A DNA stretch of 64,000 nt, from positions 111,577 to 175,576 of the forward strand of contig VCJN01003425.1 of assembly GCA_006384855.1 (NCBI GenBank), in the 5' to 3' direction. The DNA comes from Tetraselmis striata. Taxonomy: Eukaryota > Chlorophyta > Chlorodendrophyceae > Chlorodendrales > Chlorodendraceae. Shown in pieces: positions 11,670-23,141 of this stretch. Each line of letters opens with the position of its first letter. Within the stretch, counting starts at the first letter, position 1. Below the pieces are notes generated by a model. It did no database searches. It was given only the letters and a program-made list of their open reading frames with translations, and had not been told where the DNA came from. Made by a program: the position numbers and the translations under genes.

Positions 11670-12907
11670 CCCTGCAGCCGTGATTGCCAAACAAGCAAAC
11701 CGCAGCAAGCCTTCCAGGATGCTGATGCACGCATGCCATGTCTGATGGCAGTGCACATACGCAGGTCATTGCGCTCTGCAAGTACTATACAAACAGCATA
11801 ATACATTGCTTCTTATTTTTGCTGCTTATTCGGGAATGTAACTATTTTCATATTTCATTATCCTCGTGCATTTATGGCTGAGTGCGGCTGCCTTTGCTCC
11901 CTCGTTTGTGTTTCCTTCTGCGGCATATACATCGGCATTGCACTTGTAAACTCAGCATGACACTCATATGGCTCGCATTCCTACGGCGCAAGCAGCAGGC
12001 ACGATATGACACTTGTAAAAACATATGAAACGTTTGAAGGAATATGGGCTGATAACTGATAATGCTGGTCTATAATAAGATTAAAACATTCGCTAGTTTT
12101 GCTTTTGCTTTGCACCCAATTAAAACACTTGAATAATGCTTGCATCATTTGATTGGCGATGGCATGAATATTGAAGCATGGAACACCGGGGTTGCTGTAT
12201 TGATTGAATGAAGATGGATCAGCAATTCAAAGCACGAGGTATTCAGAAGATGGATCATCTCTTTTAAAAGTGTACGTTGTGATGGTTGCGTTCTGCACCA
12301 CGATGTGGTGAAGGCGAGAATGCGATCAAGGTCTGCATGCCAAACAGTATCATACGTCAATTCATACTAGATAACATTGTCTTCGATGCTGCTGAGCGTA
12401 AAACCCGCCGACCACCGCTGCCCGCGACAGCATCAGTGACGCTGGCGGAGCCCGGCCATGTTCTTAAATAACTCATTTTTCAACCCTGTCGTCCTGAGTG
12501 TTCTGAAGTAAGCGGCGAGGCTGTGCATAGCAAATATCACATTGTGATGACACTGGCTGCCCTTCTTAGGTTGAAGAATGCCATTTCCTACTGCTAGGAG
12601 TGCTTCCACGATTGCAGCAACGTCGGCTCCGGGACTGAATCATGCTTGCATATTAGTAGTGCATAATAATGCATTCAAATTGAGCTTGACAGACAATACC
12701 AGACGTACATGAGTTGATTTATTTTATTGATACCTTCAACAATAGAAAATAAGGTCTGCGCCTGGTAGTGTCATTCTGTAAATCAGCTACGGTGCACGCG
12801 CAACTCCGTCAGAGAAACATGTGTTACTTACAAAGAGAAATTGTACAAACGAAGGCGGCGCCAGTCGTCGCTTCCCGAAGTTGTCGTTGCTAGGATACCG
12901 CCCCGAG
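11670..12907. other. AT-richer non-coding part of duplication copy A
   Basis: The stretch aligns closely with 21880-23141. I see no open frame supported on comparison of the two copies, since stops and indels fall in every frame. It probably holds the upstream region of the gene just described and the 3' flank of the secreted-protein gene. Confidence 0.45.
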
Positions 12908-13576
12908 CTACCACTGGCTGGACGAAGAGCTGTCAGAGCCACCAATGTACACAACGTCAAACCTGGCGATGGATCGTACGAGAGTGCCGGCACTGCTGCT
13001 GCTTTCGAAATCAATCCCGTCGACGAAGACAAAGAAGTGCTGGTCCGACCCGGGGCCGGTCCTTGCCACGTTGTCCCAACAGTCTTCACAGAGGGCCAGA
13101 AACTGGCCGGTGTCGGCGCGGAGTGCAATTCGTCCGGATGGCTGTGAAACAAGGTCGAACTGCGCAAATGGGGAAGCCTCCAGGTCGGCAGCCTCAATGT
13201 GCACAGTGACACTGTTGGATAGTGAGGCGGACCCGCAGCCGTTGCAGCGGGACATGTACAGGCCAGTGTCTGCACTCCGGAGCGCTATTTTCCCGTTTGA
13301 CAGCTCCGTCACGTCCCACTGCGCGAAGAGACTGCTTTCCAGCTGCGCAGCTGGCACGTGCACGAAGACTGTGTCGGGTTTTGCTCCGTCGGCCACACAG
13401 TTGCGGCAGCGAGCAACCGCATTGCCGTTCGCGTCACTGATCAGGCCAATACGCGATCCGTCCTCAAGGGCTGTCGCTGTCGGCACTATGGTGGCGACTT
13501 GAAGCAGCAGAAGAACGGTGAAGGCGGACTTCGCAAGTGTTCGGGTAGTGCCGACCTTCTTGTCAGAGAAAGCCAT
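12908..13576 (-). CDS. Secreted three-repeat protein, fascin-like beta-trefoil (copy A)
   Basis: A single-exon gene of 222 residues. Residues 14-36 form a hydrophobic signal peptide. The mature part has three ~53-residue repeats, each carrying a CxxC (Cys57/60, 111/114, 163/166), with FAQW at 84-87 and FAQF at 137-140, and NGKIALRSADTGLYMSRC-type cores. The repeat core resembles fascin-family beta-trefoils (G-K-I-A-L-R-S...G-x-Y). I infer an extracellular or lumenal beta-trefoil that may bind sugars or another ligand. The Cys pairs could form disulfides or bind metal. A serine-rich tail (SSSSSQW) ends the protein. The start ATG was chosen because it directly precedes the signal peptide; an upstream in-frame ATG would prepend repeat-derived sequence. 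A paralogue lies at 23142-23819. The fold assignment is moderate; the gene itself is well supported. Confidence 0.75.
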   Translation of the reverse strand: MAFSDKKVGTTRTLAKSAFTVLLLLQVATIVPTATALEDGSRIGLISDANGNAVARCRNCVADGAKPDTVFVHVPAAQLESSLFAQWDVTELSNGKIALRSADTGLYMSRCNGCGSASLSNSVTVHIEAADLEASPFAQFDLVSQPSGRIALRADTGQFLALCEDCWDNVARTGPGSDQHFFVFVDGIDFESSSSAGTLVRSIARFDVVYIGGSDSSSSSQW

Positions 13577-13636
13577 GTTGACTGTCACTTCGGAGAATCT
13601 TTGATGTCTCTGGCGACGCTGTAGAACTTGAAATAC

Positions 13637-13745
13637 CGCGCAGCGGCAGCGAAGCGGTATGCAGGAACGCGCAGCGGCAGCGAAGAGGTATGTAGGATAC
13701 CGCGCAGCGGCGAAGAAGCGGTAAAGGTATATGTAGGAACGCCGT
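13637..13745. repeat. Short tandem repeats upstream of the secreted-protein gene (copy A)
   Basis: Three imperfect ~35-base units built around CGCAGCGGCAGCGAAG lie 60-170 bases upstream of the start codon. The same array is present at 23879-23975 in copy B. The position suggests promoter or 5'UTR sequence. Confidence 0.7.
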
Positions 13746-14500
13746 ATGTGAGATATCACGGGTGTGAGGATAAGACAGAGGTGCCACCGAGTTAACGTTC
13801 GATTGATGAGGTGCGATACTACAAAGAGGTATGGAGATGGTCGCTACTGTGCTGCAGCGGATATGGGGTTATTGTGCGAGACGGCGTCACTGTTCTCAAT
13901 ATTTGTACGCTCCGACGTGATGCGATGTTACTGTACGACAGCTGCTGGGGCACAGTCTATGAAATAGAAGGATAATATCAGGGCGTCGTCGTGCGCCAGC
14001 CAGCACCCCCAACCGGCGCGCGGTACCACCACGTGGCACGTAGGATGAAGGCAGCGGTCTTTAAGGATTCTTACTGCCACCCGTACCGGCAGCCCTTAGA
14101 CAAGGGCACCCGTAGAGTAGATGGACTGTACACATAGCGGCTGATCCATACATGTTGTAGCATCTATACCGTGATACCTGCGATGCTGATGGGCAAGTCA
14201 GCCAGCAGAACGTACAGTCGCCATCTCCCAGATATAACCCTGCTTAGTCTCAATTAGTCTTAATGCGCGCTCCGACTACCCATATCTCGGTAGCCGAAAG
14301 TAGGCCTTAAGTACGTTACGAGTGGTGAGAAGGCGGATGACGTTATGCGGATTTGACTCGTCACATCGGTTACGGGTAAGAAAATTCCTTGTTACTACTG
14401 TTTTCATTTTGCCCGCTCCCGGGGCAGGACTGGCACCAGTGAAACCCTTGCAGCGTCTCTACGACGGCCGTTTGGCAGCGATCCAGTTACGAAAAGCCTT
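13746..14500. other. Upstream flank in duplication copy A
   Basis: No supported gene. Up to about 14405 the sequence is alignable with 23976-24612 but with many indels, as expected for non-coding DNA. Confidence 0.4.
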
Positions 14501-14552
14501 GGGTAGGCGACGCCCCGTTTTAGTAATATCAAGCAAATAGCCGAAGATATTA
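14501..14552 (+). repeat. 52-bp direct repeat, left copy
   Basis: The sequence is identical over 52 bases to 15931-15982, in the same orientation, 1430 bases away. It starts GGGTAGGCGACGCCCC. The two copies bracket a segment absent from duplication copy B. Confidence 0.85.
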
Positions 14553-15930
14553 AGGCACGTCCGATTTAATGTTATGTTTTAGTACTATACTTTCCGGAGA
14601 AACAGAGGGGGGGGGGGGGGGGGGGGGGGGGGGGTTCACTTTGTAAGTGGCCTCAACTACTTGGCGGCTGCGAGCGGTGCATGAGCGGCTGGGGGCACCG
14701 CCGCCGCTAATATACTGTTTTGGTTACGTGGATAACGTTTATAAATAGAGAACGCACGGAAAGACTTTAATATCTAGGCTAGGCATATGCTTGGATGGCG
14801 CTTGGCCGGGCTGGACAGGCACCCCCGCTGGCCCACCCTAACCCACCATCCCACCCCTCCTCGCCAAGATGGCTGGCGACAACGACTTCTGCCTGAGTGA
14901 AGATCCCGGTGATATGGGAAGGCGTGCTTCTTGCCAAGTCTATGCTCGACTTCCAGCAGGGGTGGTTGGGGCCGGGGCCGGGGCCAGTAGTCGCACGCGG
15001 CAGCGCCTACTGAACAGCCAACACCGCCGGCTGCTAGGCAAGACACTTCCACTGCCGCGTCGTCCTGTGCTCGCGTAGTTGGCAATCGGACAGGATTTCA
15101 GATCAAAGGCATTGGGCGGCTGCGTGGAATTGTGCGCTGCAAAAAGCCGGACTGCCAGTAGCCAAGGTGCTTCGTCTCTTGGCAAGCATGTTGCAACATG
15201 GTGCTTCCGTCGCGAGCTGATGAGGACCGAGTCAGCTGTCACACCAGAGGAGACTAACCGCTAGTGGTGAGCTGCTCTGCTCACCATGCATGCCACAATC
15301 AGTATATCATCTATTGCTGACACGCCACGGATTAACCATGTCACCTTGCTATACATGGCTGGCTGCGTAAGGTGGCTGGCTGCCAATGGCCTTGCAGACG
15401 GTCAGAACTCCGACGTTTTCATGTGTGGCTTGCAACCTCTGGATGAGGACCATCCTCATCACGCTTCCTTTGTGTGTGATTCCCGCCTCACATGTGCTGC
15501 TCCGGTGGAGATTGAGTATCACACACACAAGTAGAAGAACCCCACTTGGGAGTTCATCCCCACCTTGTGTGCCGTGTGTGCAGGAGCATCAGCTGAGGTC
15601 GGCTGCCGGTATGTGCTGCCCCGAGCCCCCCTTCACGCTTGCCACACCGCTCGGACTGATGATGCGTTGTGCTGATGATTGTCCATAATGTGATGAAGAC
15701 GGAGGACTCATAGATGACCTGTTACAAACTGTCTACACTGTTTTGCCTTTATTTGCGCAACACATGTGAGCGTGCCGGCTGTCAAGTGCTCGTGAGGGGC
15801 GCCAAGGCCAACTTTGCTGAGAAGATGCGAGAACTTGATAGGCAGGCAGCATTGCGCAACAGTTAGGGCAGCGCAGCGCGGTGAGAGTAGCAACACATAG
15901 CAGTGGCATACAACACAAAGCCTTGATCAT
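14553..15930. other. Segment between 52-bp direct repeats; possible insertion with coding debris
   Basis: This segment has no counterpart in duplication copy B. It holds a 28-G run (14607-14634). A minus-strand frame at 15242-14940 (AHNSTQPPNAFDLKSCPIAN) and a plus-strand frame at 15286-15534 (NSDVFMCGLQPLDEDHPHHA) look protein-like but have no clear splice sites. I do not assign a family. It may be a mobile element with short terminal direct repeats, or a deletion-derived remnant. Confidence 0.3.
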
Positions 15931-15982
15931 GGGTAGGCGACGCCCCGTTTTAGTAATATCAAGCAAATAGCCGAAGATATTA
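15931..15982 (+). repeat. 52-bp direct repeat, right copy
   Basis: Identical to 14501-14552 over 52 bases. Just upstream of both copies there is also a shared AAAGCCTT, which is separated from the repeat by an extra five bases here. Confidence 0.85.
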
Positions 15983-15989
15983 TCTGATT

Positions 15990-17510
15990 TCATATCTAAG
16001 AATTGCCGTTGTCTTGATATTTAATCATTTAAAATTAAAACCGTCTAATCGTATTGCTTAATGTACTCGTACATATACTACTAACCGTCATTGTCACTAT
16101 TCATGTACGGGAGATCCTGTGGCCATGACAAATTCATTTATTTCTCGGTTTAGCCCCCCGCCATTTTTACAGCGCCCTCTCTTCCGCCTCCTGCTTCACC
16201 CGCAAGTAATGCAAAGTAATGTTAAAAGCACTGTACAATATGCAAGTATATATGTTGTTATATCAATGTTGGCGACGTCACGCAAGTGTAGACATTGGCC
16301 AACATGCTATCGCGTTGCCAAAACATGCATTACAATGCACTATAGAACAGTTAAGAAGTAAAAACACTGACATTGTCTTAGTGTAGTGCAAGTGTTATTA
16401 TCCCCTTACCCTCCCGGCCAAATAAGACTACCATACTATGACGAGACAACATATTGATGGGTGCTAAATGCTACGATCATGTCAGGACTGTCGCATAACT
16501 TCTCGGATACTACGCCTGGCATTGTTGATGCGCCTGACGGCTGGCTGGCCTTTTGCGCCGCGCATGTTCGCATGTTGATTGCATGCAATTGTTCAAGTGG
16601 CGGTAGCTGCTGCAGCTGAGCCATTGCCCTTTCCGCGCGCATGGCCGTCTTGCTTAGCCGCGCCGGCCGTCCTGCCCCAATATTGTCGCGCACCCGCACG
16701 ATCGATTTAGCTACCATGCATGTGCTATTGTTGACTTGTTAGACATGATGAACAGTTCTCCAATGCATGTTATTCAATGGGTCTGACTCATGGGGATGGT
16801 GCGGGTGATTGCAAGTTGTGAGAAACAATCACAAACTGGGTGGTGTGATGCCCTATCGCGGCCCACGGCTAGGGCTCTCCGGCGGGGATGTCGAATGGAG
16901 TCCATAAACCGACGTGGCGCCGCCGAGCATAGGCGCGGCCGTGCAAGTCGCTACCCGTACGGAGCCGTTACTGCACGGATAGCCGCGGTGTAGAGGGTAG
17001 CTTTTGATAGCCGCGCACTATCAAAAGCGCGGAGGATCCGTGGATACACTGCGAGAGTGTATCGTATATATATCGTGAGAATATCTCCTCACAGCCGGTA
17101 ACCCCCCCAACCCGAAATAAAATCTACGGGGAAATAGCCAGCTAAAACAACAAACCTAGTCTTCATGGCCTTACTACTGGCGGTCGCTCCCACGACTACT
17201 ACGACTCGTACCCTACATTACTTTTTTAATACGACGCGAGCGCGAGGGCTGCTGGCAGCCTGAGCTGGTAAGAGTACTGGCGCTCTAGACTAAAGGCTCT
17301 CTGACAGCGTTTACTTTACCAGCGCCGACACGTGTTTCAATGTACAGTACAGGTACTCGTGCCCGACCGCAGCTCAAGTGAACCGACGGAACCCCTGCCC
17401 CGCGCAACCACCACCGGTACCCGTACGCCCGATGCGGCACGCCCCCTGCCATATATAGCGACTATACCTGTGGCGACTACTGTGTTAGTTACCCGTATCA
17501 CATATATCAT
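15990..17510. repeat. Segmental duplication, copy A (distal block)
   Basis: From about 16020 this aligns with 25716-27050 in the same orientation, with many indels. No open frame is conserved between the two copies, so I see no gene. The alignment shows that the duplication extended well beyond the secreted-protein gene. Confidence 0.65.
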
Positions 17511-17515
17511 CCTAA

Positions 17516-18208
17516 TTAATCATATATAACATTTTGCAGCTTGCACATGTAATCATCAATATATAATCCTTACATGCGGCGAAATGTACCGGTACATCAA
17601 TTACATTTGCTTTTTGACATATGGCATTCAGCTCAACAGCGGGGTATCAGTCGATCAGGCATGAGGAGAATTTGGGGCATGTTTGCCATGTTAAGGACTT
17701 TCTCAACTGTATCCAAGCTAGGTTTGGCATGATGGCCCTCCCGAGCACATGTTGTGGACATGTGATAACACAAATGCACATGTGTCAACTCCGGAGTTGA
17801 CACAGGTGTATATGTGTCATCGTACAACAAATGTGCACATGTGTCAAAAAACACAATGACATATGTGCACATGTGTTGACACATGTGCAGATGTGTCCCC
17901 CGATGACACATGTGCACATGTGGCGACACATGTGCACATGTGTCACGTTTTCATATGGGTCTTAACATATACAATCCTAATTAATCATATATAACATTTT
18001 GCAGCTTGCATATGTAATCATCAATATATAATCCTTACATGCGGCGAAAGGTAGCGGTACATCAATTACATTTGCTTTTTGACATAAAGCATTCAGCTCA
18101 ACAGCGGGGTATCAGTCGATCAGGCATAAGGAGAATTTGGGGCATGTTTGCCATGTTAAGGACTTTCTCAACTGTATCCAAGCTAGGTTTGGCATGATGG
18201 CCCTCCCG
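17516..18208. repeat. ~230-bp direct duplication flanking a palindrome-rich core
   Basis: Bases 17516-17745 are repeated almost exactly at 17977-18208. Between them (17746-17945) lie many copies of ACATGTGCACATGT-type palindromes and a perfect 22-base palindrome centred on CTCCGGAG near 17800. There is no open frame. The structure suggests a non-autonomous element or recombination hot spot. Confidence 0.75.
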
Positions 18209-18671
18209 ACCATGGATATGGGAACTGTATCACTAGGGCTATCTGCCATAAGTACATGAGCTAGCAGCAGAAGGCGATATCATAAGTCGTACGGCCGGAT
18301 TTATCGACCGGACGGTTTTATATTTCAGCCGGGCACAGATGGGTGAGTCGTGAATTGAAAGAAACGTCGGCTCCCGGTGTTTATTGGCCACACCGGTACC
18401 GCTCTCACATCGGCAGTCCCGCCCGCTCCCACTGGCGTCGTTGGGCGCAACCATGAGCGCCACCGACAGTCAGTTTATTCACATAATCCTTACCATCATC
18501 CTTACAAACGCTCGGGGCGTCTTGGTTACGGGGCGGTGAGCGGCTGGGGGACGGGCATCGCTAGGCAATCGGCGGTCGGTGGGCGGTTCGTGATGTCCTG
18601 AAGGGGTGGGCGGGGGTCGGCAGCACGACGTGCGACAGCTGTTGCGCCGCGACGTCTGGTTGCCTTGGGCT
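18209..18671. other. No gene seen
   Basis: The stretch holds a dispersed phrase (ACATGAGCTAGC, also near 24697) and no supported coding sequence. Confidence 0.4.
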
Positions 18672-20425
18672 TCACAGCCTTGCTGAATGCCTCCCTAGCT
18701 GCTGCCTGATGTGTTGAGGTCGATGCCCTACCTGCGCGAGGGCGGGCTGTCTCGATGGCCTGCCGGACTGAGTCAACCTGGATGGCGCCTGTGCGGCCTC
18801 GAACGCGACGGCGGGATCAACTTGCGGTCTTCGGCACCGCCTTGCTGGTGCGTCCGCACCAGCGCCCCTTTCGCCCTCCTCCTGAACTTCATCCTCCTCG
18901 TCCTCCTCGTCATCTTGCTCGTCTTCCTCCTCCTCTACCTGCATGCCCAACGATGCAGCCTGAAGTCGCTTCAGCTGCTCCTCTGCCTTGTCGACGCAGG
19001 CCTTGGTATGAAGGGCTGCAGTGAGCGCCTCGCTGCATGCGGGGAGCTCGTCAGCTGCAGTCTGGCACCAGGTGACCGCCTTCTCGACTGCTGCATGAGC
19101 TTGCCTCGCGGCGGATTCAGCTACCGCCTTGGTTGCTGAAGGGTTGGCGGCGGTGTCTGCGTGGACAGGTGCCTTCTCAACCCACCGGAGGGAGGCGTTG
19201 GCGGTTGAGGCAACTTCCGAGGTCTTCGTAAGTGAGTGTGTGGCGTCCCTTGCTGCTTGCTTGGGGGCTTTGATCTCCATCTTTATGCTCTTCTTATGGT
19301 CTCGCAGAAGCTATCTTGAGAAGTTATCAAGCACGAGGATGACCGGCGTCTTCTCGGAGCGGCGATCAACGGTGAAAGGTAGGAAGTACTCGGTGAACCA
19401 AGCTAGAAGAATCTCGGAGTCCATCCAGCCGTTAGCCTGCACTGCAAGGGTAGCGTATGTAAAGTCTGTTCTCAACAAGTCCACACAATACTATCTGACT
19501 GCCCCACCACATAGGCCGCCTCTTGCCCTTGATGATGAAGTGGGGAGGCATCTCGCCCCCGTCCGCAAAGACGACCGGCAATCTTGTCACAGAAAACCGC
19601 GCCTCGTTACGCAATGTGTGTGTTCGCCATGCTCCCTGCGCCGCAAACACCCTGGACTTCCGCCGCTCAGGGGTGATGTTTGTCTCGTCCAGTTTGCAGA
19701 CGTTGCGCGCAGGCAGGTCAGGGTAGATCTTCCTCAGGTTGTCCAAGATGTCGTAGAGGGATTCCTCAGGTCATGTAGGGTTACCTTCCACCGCTTGGGG
19801 TCCAGATTCTCAACGACCCGGCTCCGGACCCGGTCTGAGTGCCGCTCCAGAAAGCGGCGGCACCAGGTGTAGCTGGGCTTGTTGTTGTTCAGCCATGCTT
19901 TTCCAGTTGCAGTGTTGGCTACCCCAGGCACCCTTTGCACGGCCTCCATGATCACCCATTTGGGTTGGGTATGGTTCAGGGCCATTCCCGCAGCATGCTG
20001 GGCGAGGACAAGCTGAACTATCTCCTCCTCCTCATCGCGCGTTAAAATCCCTCTACCCTTGCCGGATGCACTCGTCACAGCGTCAAAATAGCCAGGTTTG
20101 TGGAAGTAGCGCTCCAGGGTTTTCCGCGATATGTTCCACTTGTGTGCAGTCTTCTTCAGATTGAACTCCAGGTGTGGGTCCTTGGTGCTGGCAGCCTGAG
20201 CGAGCTCATTGAGGGCGCCCTCCTCGCTCCACAGATTGTACGAGCCACGGCCATAGTCAGGCCGCTTTCGACGGCCTTTAACAAAGCTTACCTTTGACGC
20301 TGCCTTGGCATGGGCTCTGGACTGGGTCCTAGCGCGAGCGTGCTTCTTGCGGCCGACGGCGACCAGCGCCAGGAGCGGCAGCAAAAATAGCAGAAAACTC
20401 GCGATGTGAAACGGCACGCTCATCG
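18672..20425 (-). pseudogene. Decayed pogo/CENP-B-type (DDE_1) transposase
   Basis: Minus-strand reading gives, in order: a basic N-terminus; a helix-turn-helix region (KKTAHKWNISRKTLERYF); a CENP-B/Tc5-like DNA-binding stretch (KAWLNNNKPSYTWCRRFLER); the first catalytic Asp in VCKLDETNITPERRKSRVF (about 19690); PPHFIIKGK; ANGWMDSEILLAWFTEYFLP (about 19430-19380); and the second Asp in VILVLDNFSR followed at once by a stop near 19312. The normal third acidic residue and its flank are missing. A one-base frame change is needed near 19750-19770, between DLRNP and LYDILDNLRKIYP. Downstream on the same strand, 19280-18672 is an Ala/Glu-rich open frame with an acidic run that may be the displaced C-terminus. 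Family members act in the nucleus by cut-and-paste transposition; this copy looks inactive. No terminal inverted repeats were identified. Confidence 0.7.
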
Positions 20426-20908
20426 GCACGCCACGAACCGCCTGGGGCGGCACGCGATGAGCCATAGCTCCGAGGACACCTCCAAAGACGTCTCGGATGT
20501 GTGGGGGATGTCGGTGGTGAGCGGGGAGGTCGGGCAGGTGGTGCAAGTGCTTAACAATGTGCTGATTTTGAACCCGGATCGGTAAACATCGGGCCGGGTC
20601 GCTGACCGTAGCCGGCCGGTCAGGGGCCCGATCCCAGATTTGAGACCATCCCCGGACAGCTGAGGAGCTGAGGAATCCGAGGGTACCAAGGTTGTGTGGC
20701 AAATTCGTTTTCTTTACAAAGTTATTCTGGCCAATTGTTGGTGTGGCCAATTGGGTGACACTCCTCCTTTATTCCCCAACTTTGCGGGTGGTTCGGAGTG
20801 ATGTGCAGGTATCCGGCCAAGCACATGGAGCAATGCACAGCAGGCTAATCCTGAAATCACAGCGAGGCGGCAGTTGTGATCCAGGCACGGCAGCGGCAGG
20901 GGCCTCAC

Positions 20909-20995
20909 CCGCAGTGCTGCTGGACATAGATGACCACAGAGTCCGTGCCAATGCCAGGCGGCACGGTGTCTAGAAAAGTCCCGTCGTGATGGGAA
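20909..20995 (-). CDS. Exon of an unrecognised duplicated gene (copy B)
   Basis: An 87-base exon equivalent to 10415-10501, with intact splice sites and frame. It encodes HHDGTFLDTVPPGIGTDSVV and a short tail. The gene is cut off on its 3' side by the edge of the duplication at about 20808, so copy B cannot encode the full downstream part present in copy A. Confidence 0.45.
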
Positions 20996-21579
20996 CTGCA
21001 ATGTACGGAAGGGAGCATCGATTGTCTGCGAGTTCTTTGTGTTATGTGCTGAGAGATGTTTTTGGGGGGGAGGGGGGGTCAACTGAATTGATGTCGGGAG
21101 GTGGCAAGTAAGCCAGGGGTTGTCTGACCGTCGAAGCCACCCCTAGCCTCGACCGCCGCCTCTGGCTGCCAGACCGCAGCTACCGCTGCAGTCCACTCCC
21201 GGGACACTGGGGTCTCCCATGGCGTGGATGTCAGCGCCAGTGGAAGTGCTGGAGGCATCTGGGGCCGGCAGGACGCCACATGCGACTCTGTGGGCGCCGC
21301 GAGCCGTAGGTGGGTAGGAGACAATGACGAGAGAGATGGGGGGGGGGGGGGGGGGGGGGGTCTGGCAGCGACCCCATCGCTAGAAACGCATCTTTGCGCT
21401 GCCTGCATGCTGCATGCAGGCTTGGTGCGCGTAGTTAGATGGCCATGCGTAGGTAGTGAGGCTCCGGTAGCCAACTAGGTTCACACAGCGGACCCCTGGA
21501 TAGAGTATCTCGTGCATGTGAATGGGTGGAAAGCACGGCGCATTCGCGTGGCGGTGCGACTGGGTAGCCAAGTATGTCA

Positions 21580-21830
21580 TGGCGCACCTTTGCGTTGGCC
21601 TGTCATTGTTTCCGGTGCCACGCGCGCCAGCCTGTGCCCGTGCCTGTGCAACCTTGCGTGCCGCAGGACACGCCATGAGGAGGGGCACTGTAGCCCCGCC
21701 CTGTGGCGTACACCAGAGTGTCGCCCGCCGCCGACGCCCACACCGCACTGAACCTCGCCGTTGCCGAACAGGGTGCCGTCCAGGCCGCTGACAAGCATAG
21801 CTGCCCCTGGTGTGGTCGCATGCGGCATGG
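21580..21830 (-). pseudogene. Frameshifted exon of the unrecognised gene (copy B)
   Basis: This is the counterpart of 11369-11610. It starts with the same text (SGLDGTLFGNGEVQCG), but a 2-base deletion near 21716 moves the LVYATGRGYSAPPHG part into another frame. With the truncated 3' side, this suggests copy B is a pseudogene. Confidence 0.4.
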
Positions 21831-21879
21831 CGCTGCCTCCCTGTCGGCCATCTCTGTGGTACAACGCAAGAACAGTGAG

Positions 21880-23141
21880 GGGGGGAGGGGGGGGTCCCCT
21901 GCAGCCATGATTGCCAAAAAGGCAAATTGTAGCAAGCTCTCCAGGATGCTGATGCACGCATGCCATGTCTGATGGCAGTGCACATACGCAGGTCATTGCG
22001 CTCTGCAAGTACTATACAAACAGCATAATCCATTGCTTCTTATTTTTTGCTGCTTATTCGGGTTTGTAACCATATTCATATTTCATTATCCTCATGCATT
22101 TATGGCTGAGTGCGGCTGCCTTTGCTCCCTCATTTGTGTTTCCTTCTGCGGCATATACATCGGCATGACAGTGTAAACTCGGCATGACACTCATATGGCT
22201 CGCATTCCTACGGCGCAAGCAGCAGGCGCGATATGACACTTGTAAAACCATATGAAACGTCTGACGGAATATGGGCTGATAAGTGATGCTGGTGTAGAGT
22301 GAGAATAAAACATTCGCTAGTTTTGCGGTTGCTTTGCACCCAATTATTACACTTGAATAATGATTGCATCACTTGATTGGCGGTGGCATGAATATTGAAG
22401 CATGGAACACCGGAGTTGCTATATTGATTAAATGAAGACATGCAGCAATTCAAAGCACACGGAGTTCAGAAGATGGATCAGCTCTGTTAAAAGTGTATGT
22501 TGTGAAGGTTGCGTTCTGCACTACTATGTGGTGAAGGCGAGAATGCGATCACGGCATGGATGCCAAACAGTATCATACGTCAATTCATACTATTAGATAA
22601 CATTGCCTTCGATGCTGCTGAGCGTAAAACCCGCCGACCACCGCTGCCCTCAGCCCGCTACATCATCAGTGACGCTGGCGGAGCCCGGCCATGTTCTTCA
22701 ATTACACATATTTCAACCCTGTCGCCCTGAGTGTTCTGAAGCAAGCGGCGAGGCTGTGCATAGCAAATACAATATTTTGATGACACTAGCTGCCCTTCTT
22801 AGGTTGAAGAATGCAATTTCCTACTGCTAGGAGTGTTACCACGATTGCAGCAACGTCGGCTCCGGAACTGAATCATGCTTGCATATTAGTAGTGCATAAT
22901 AACGCATTCGAATTGAACTTGATGGACAATACCAGACATATATGAGTTGATTTATGTTGTTGACACCTTCAACAATTGAAAACAATGGTCCGCGCCTGGT
23001 ACTGTCATTCTGTAGATCAGCTACGGTGCACGCGAAACTCCGTCAGAGAAACACATGTTATTTACAAAGAGAAATTGTACAAACGAACGCGGCGCCAGTC
23101 GTCGCTTCCCGAAGTTGTCGTTGCTAGTGTACCGCCCCGAG
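21880..23141. other. AT-richer non-coding part of duplication copy B
   Basis: Aligns with 11670-12907. I see no supported coding sequence. Confidence 0.4.

Larger units (their letters stand above)
10316..14405. repeat. Segmental duplication, copy A (proximal block)
   Basis: This block aligns by eye, in the same orientation, with about 20808-24612, starting at the shared phrase ATCCGGCCAAGCACATGGAG and ending at the shared phrase AGAAAATTCCTTG. Divergence is mainly scattered substitutions and small indels, plus about 230 bases (10630-10858) present only here. A second aligned stretch follows at 16020-17470 versus 25716-27050. Confidence 0.85.

Noticed and set aside
12945-13502. Plus-strand frames opposite the secreted-protein genes (12945-13502 and 23179-23745)
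   Set aside because: They are antisense shadows. The minus frame has a signal peptide, internal repeats and conserved Cys pairs.
15210-15245. CTGATGAGGACCGAGTC resembles the start of a hammerhead ribozyme
   Set aside because: There is no GAAA core after the presumed stem II and no matching stems I and III.
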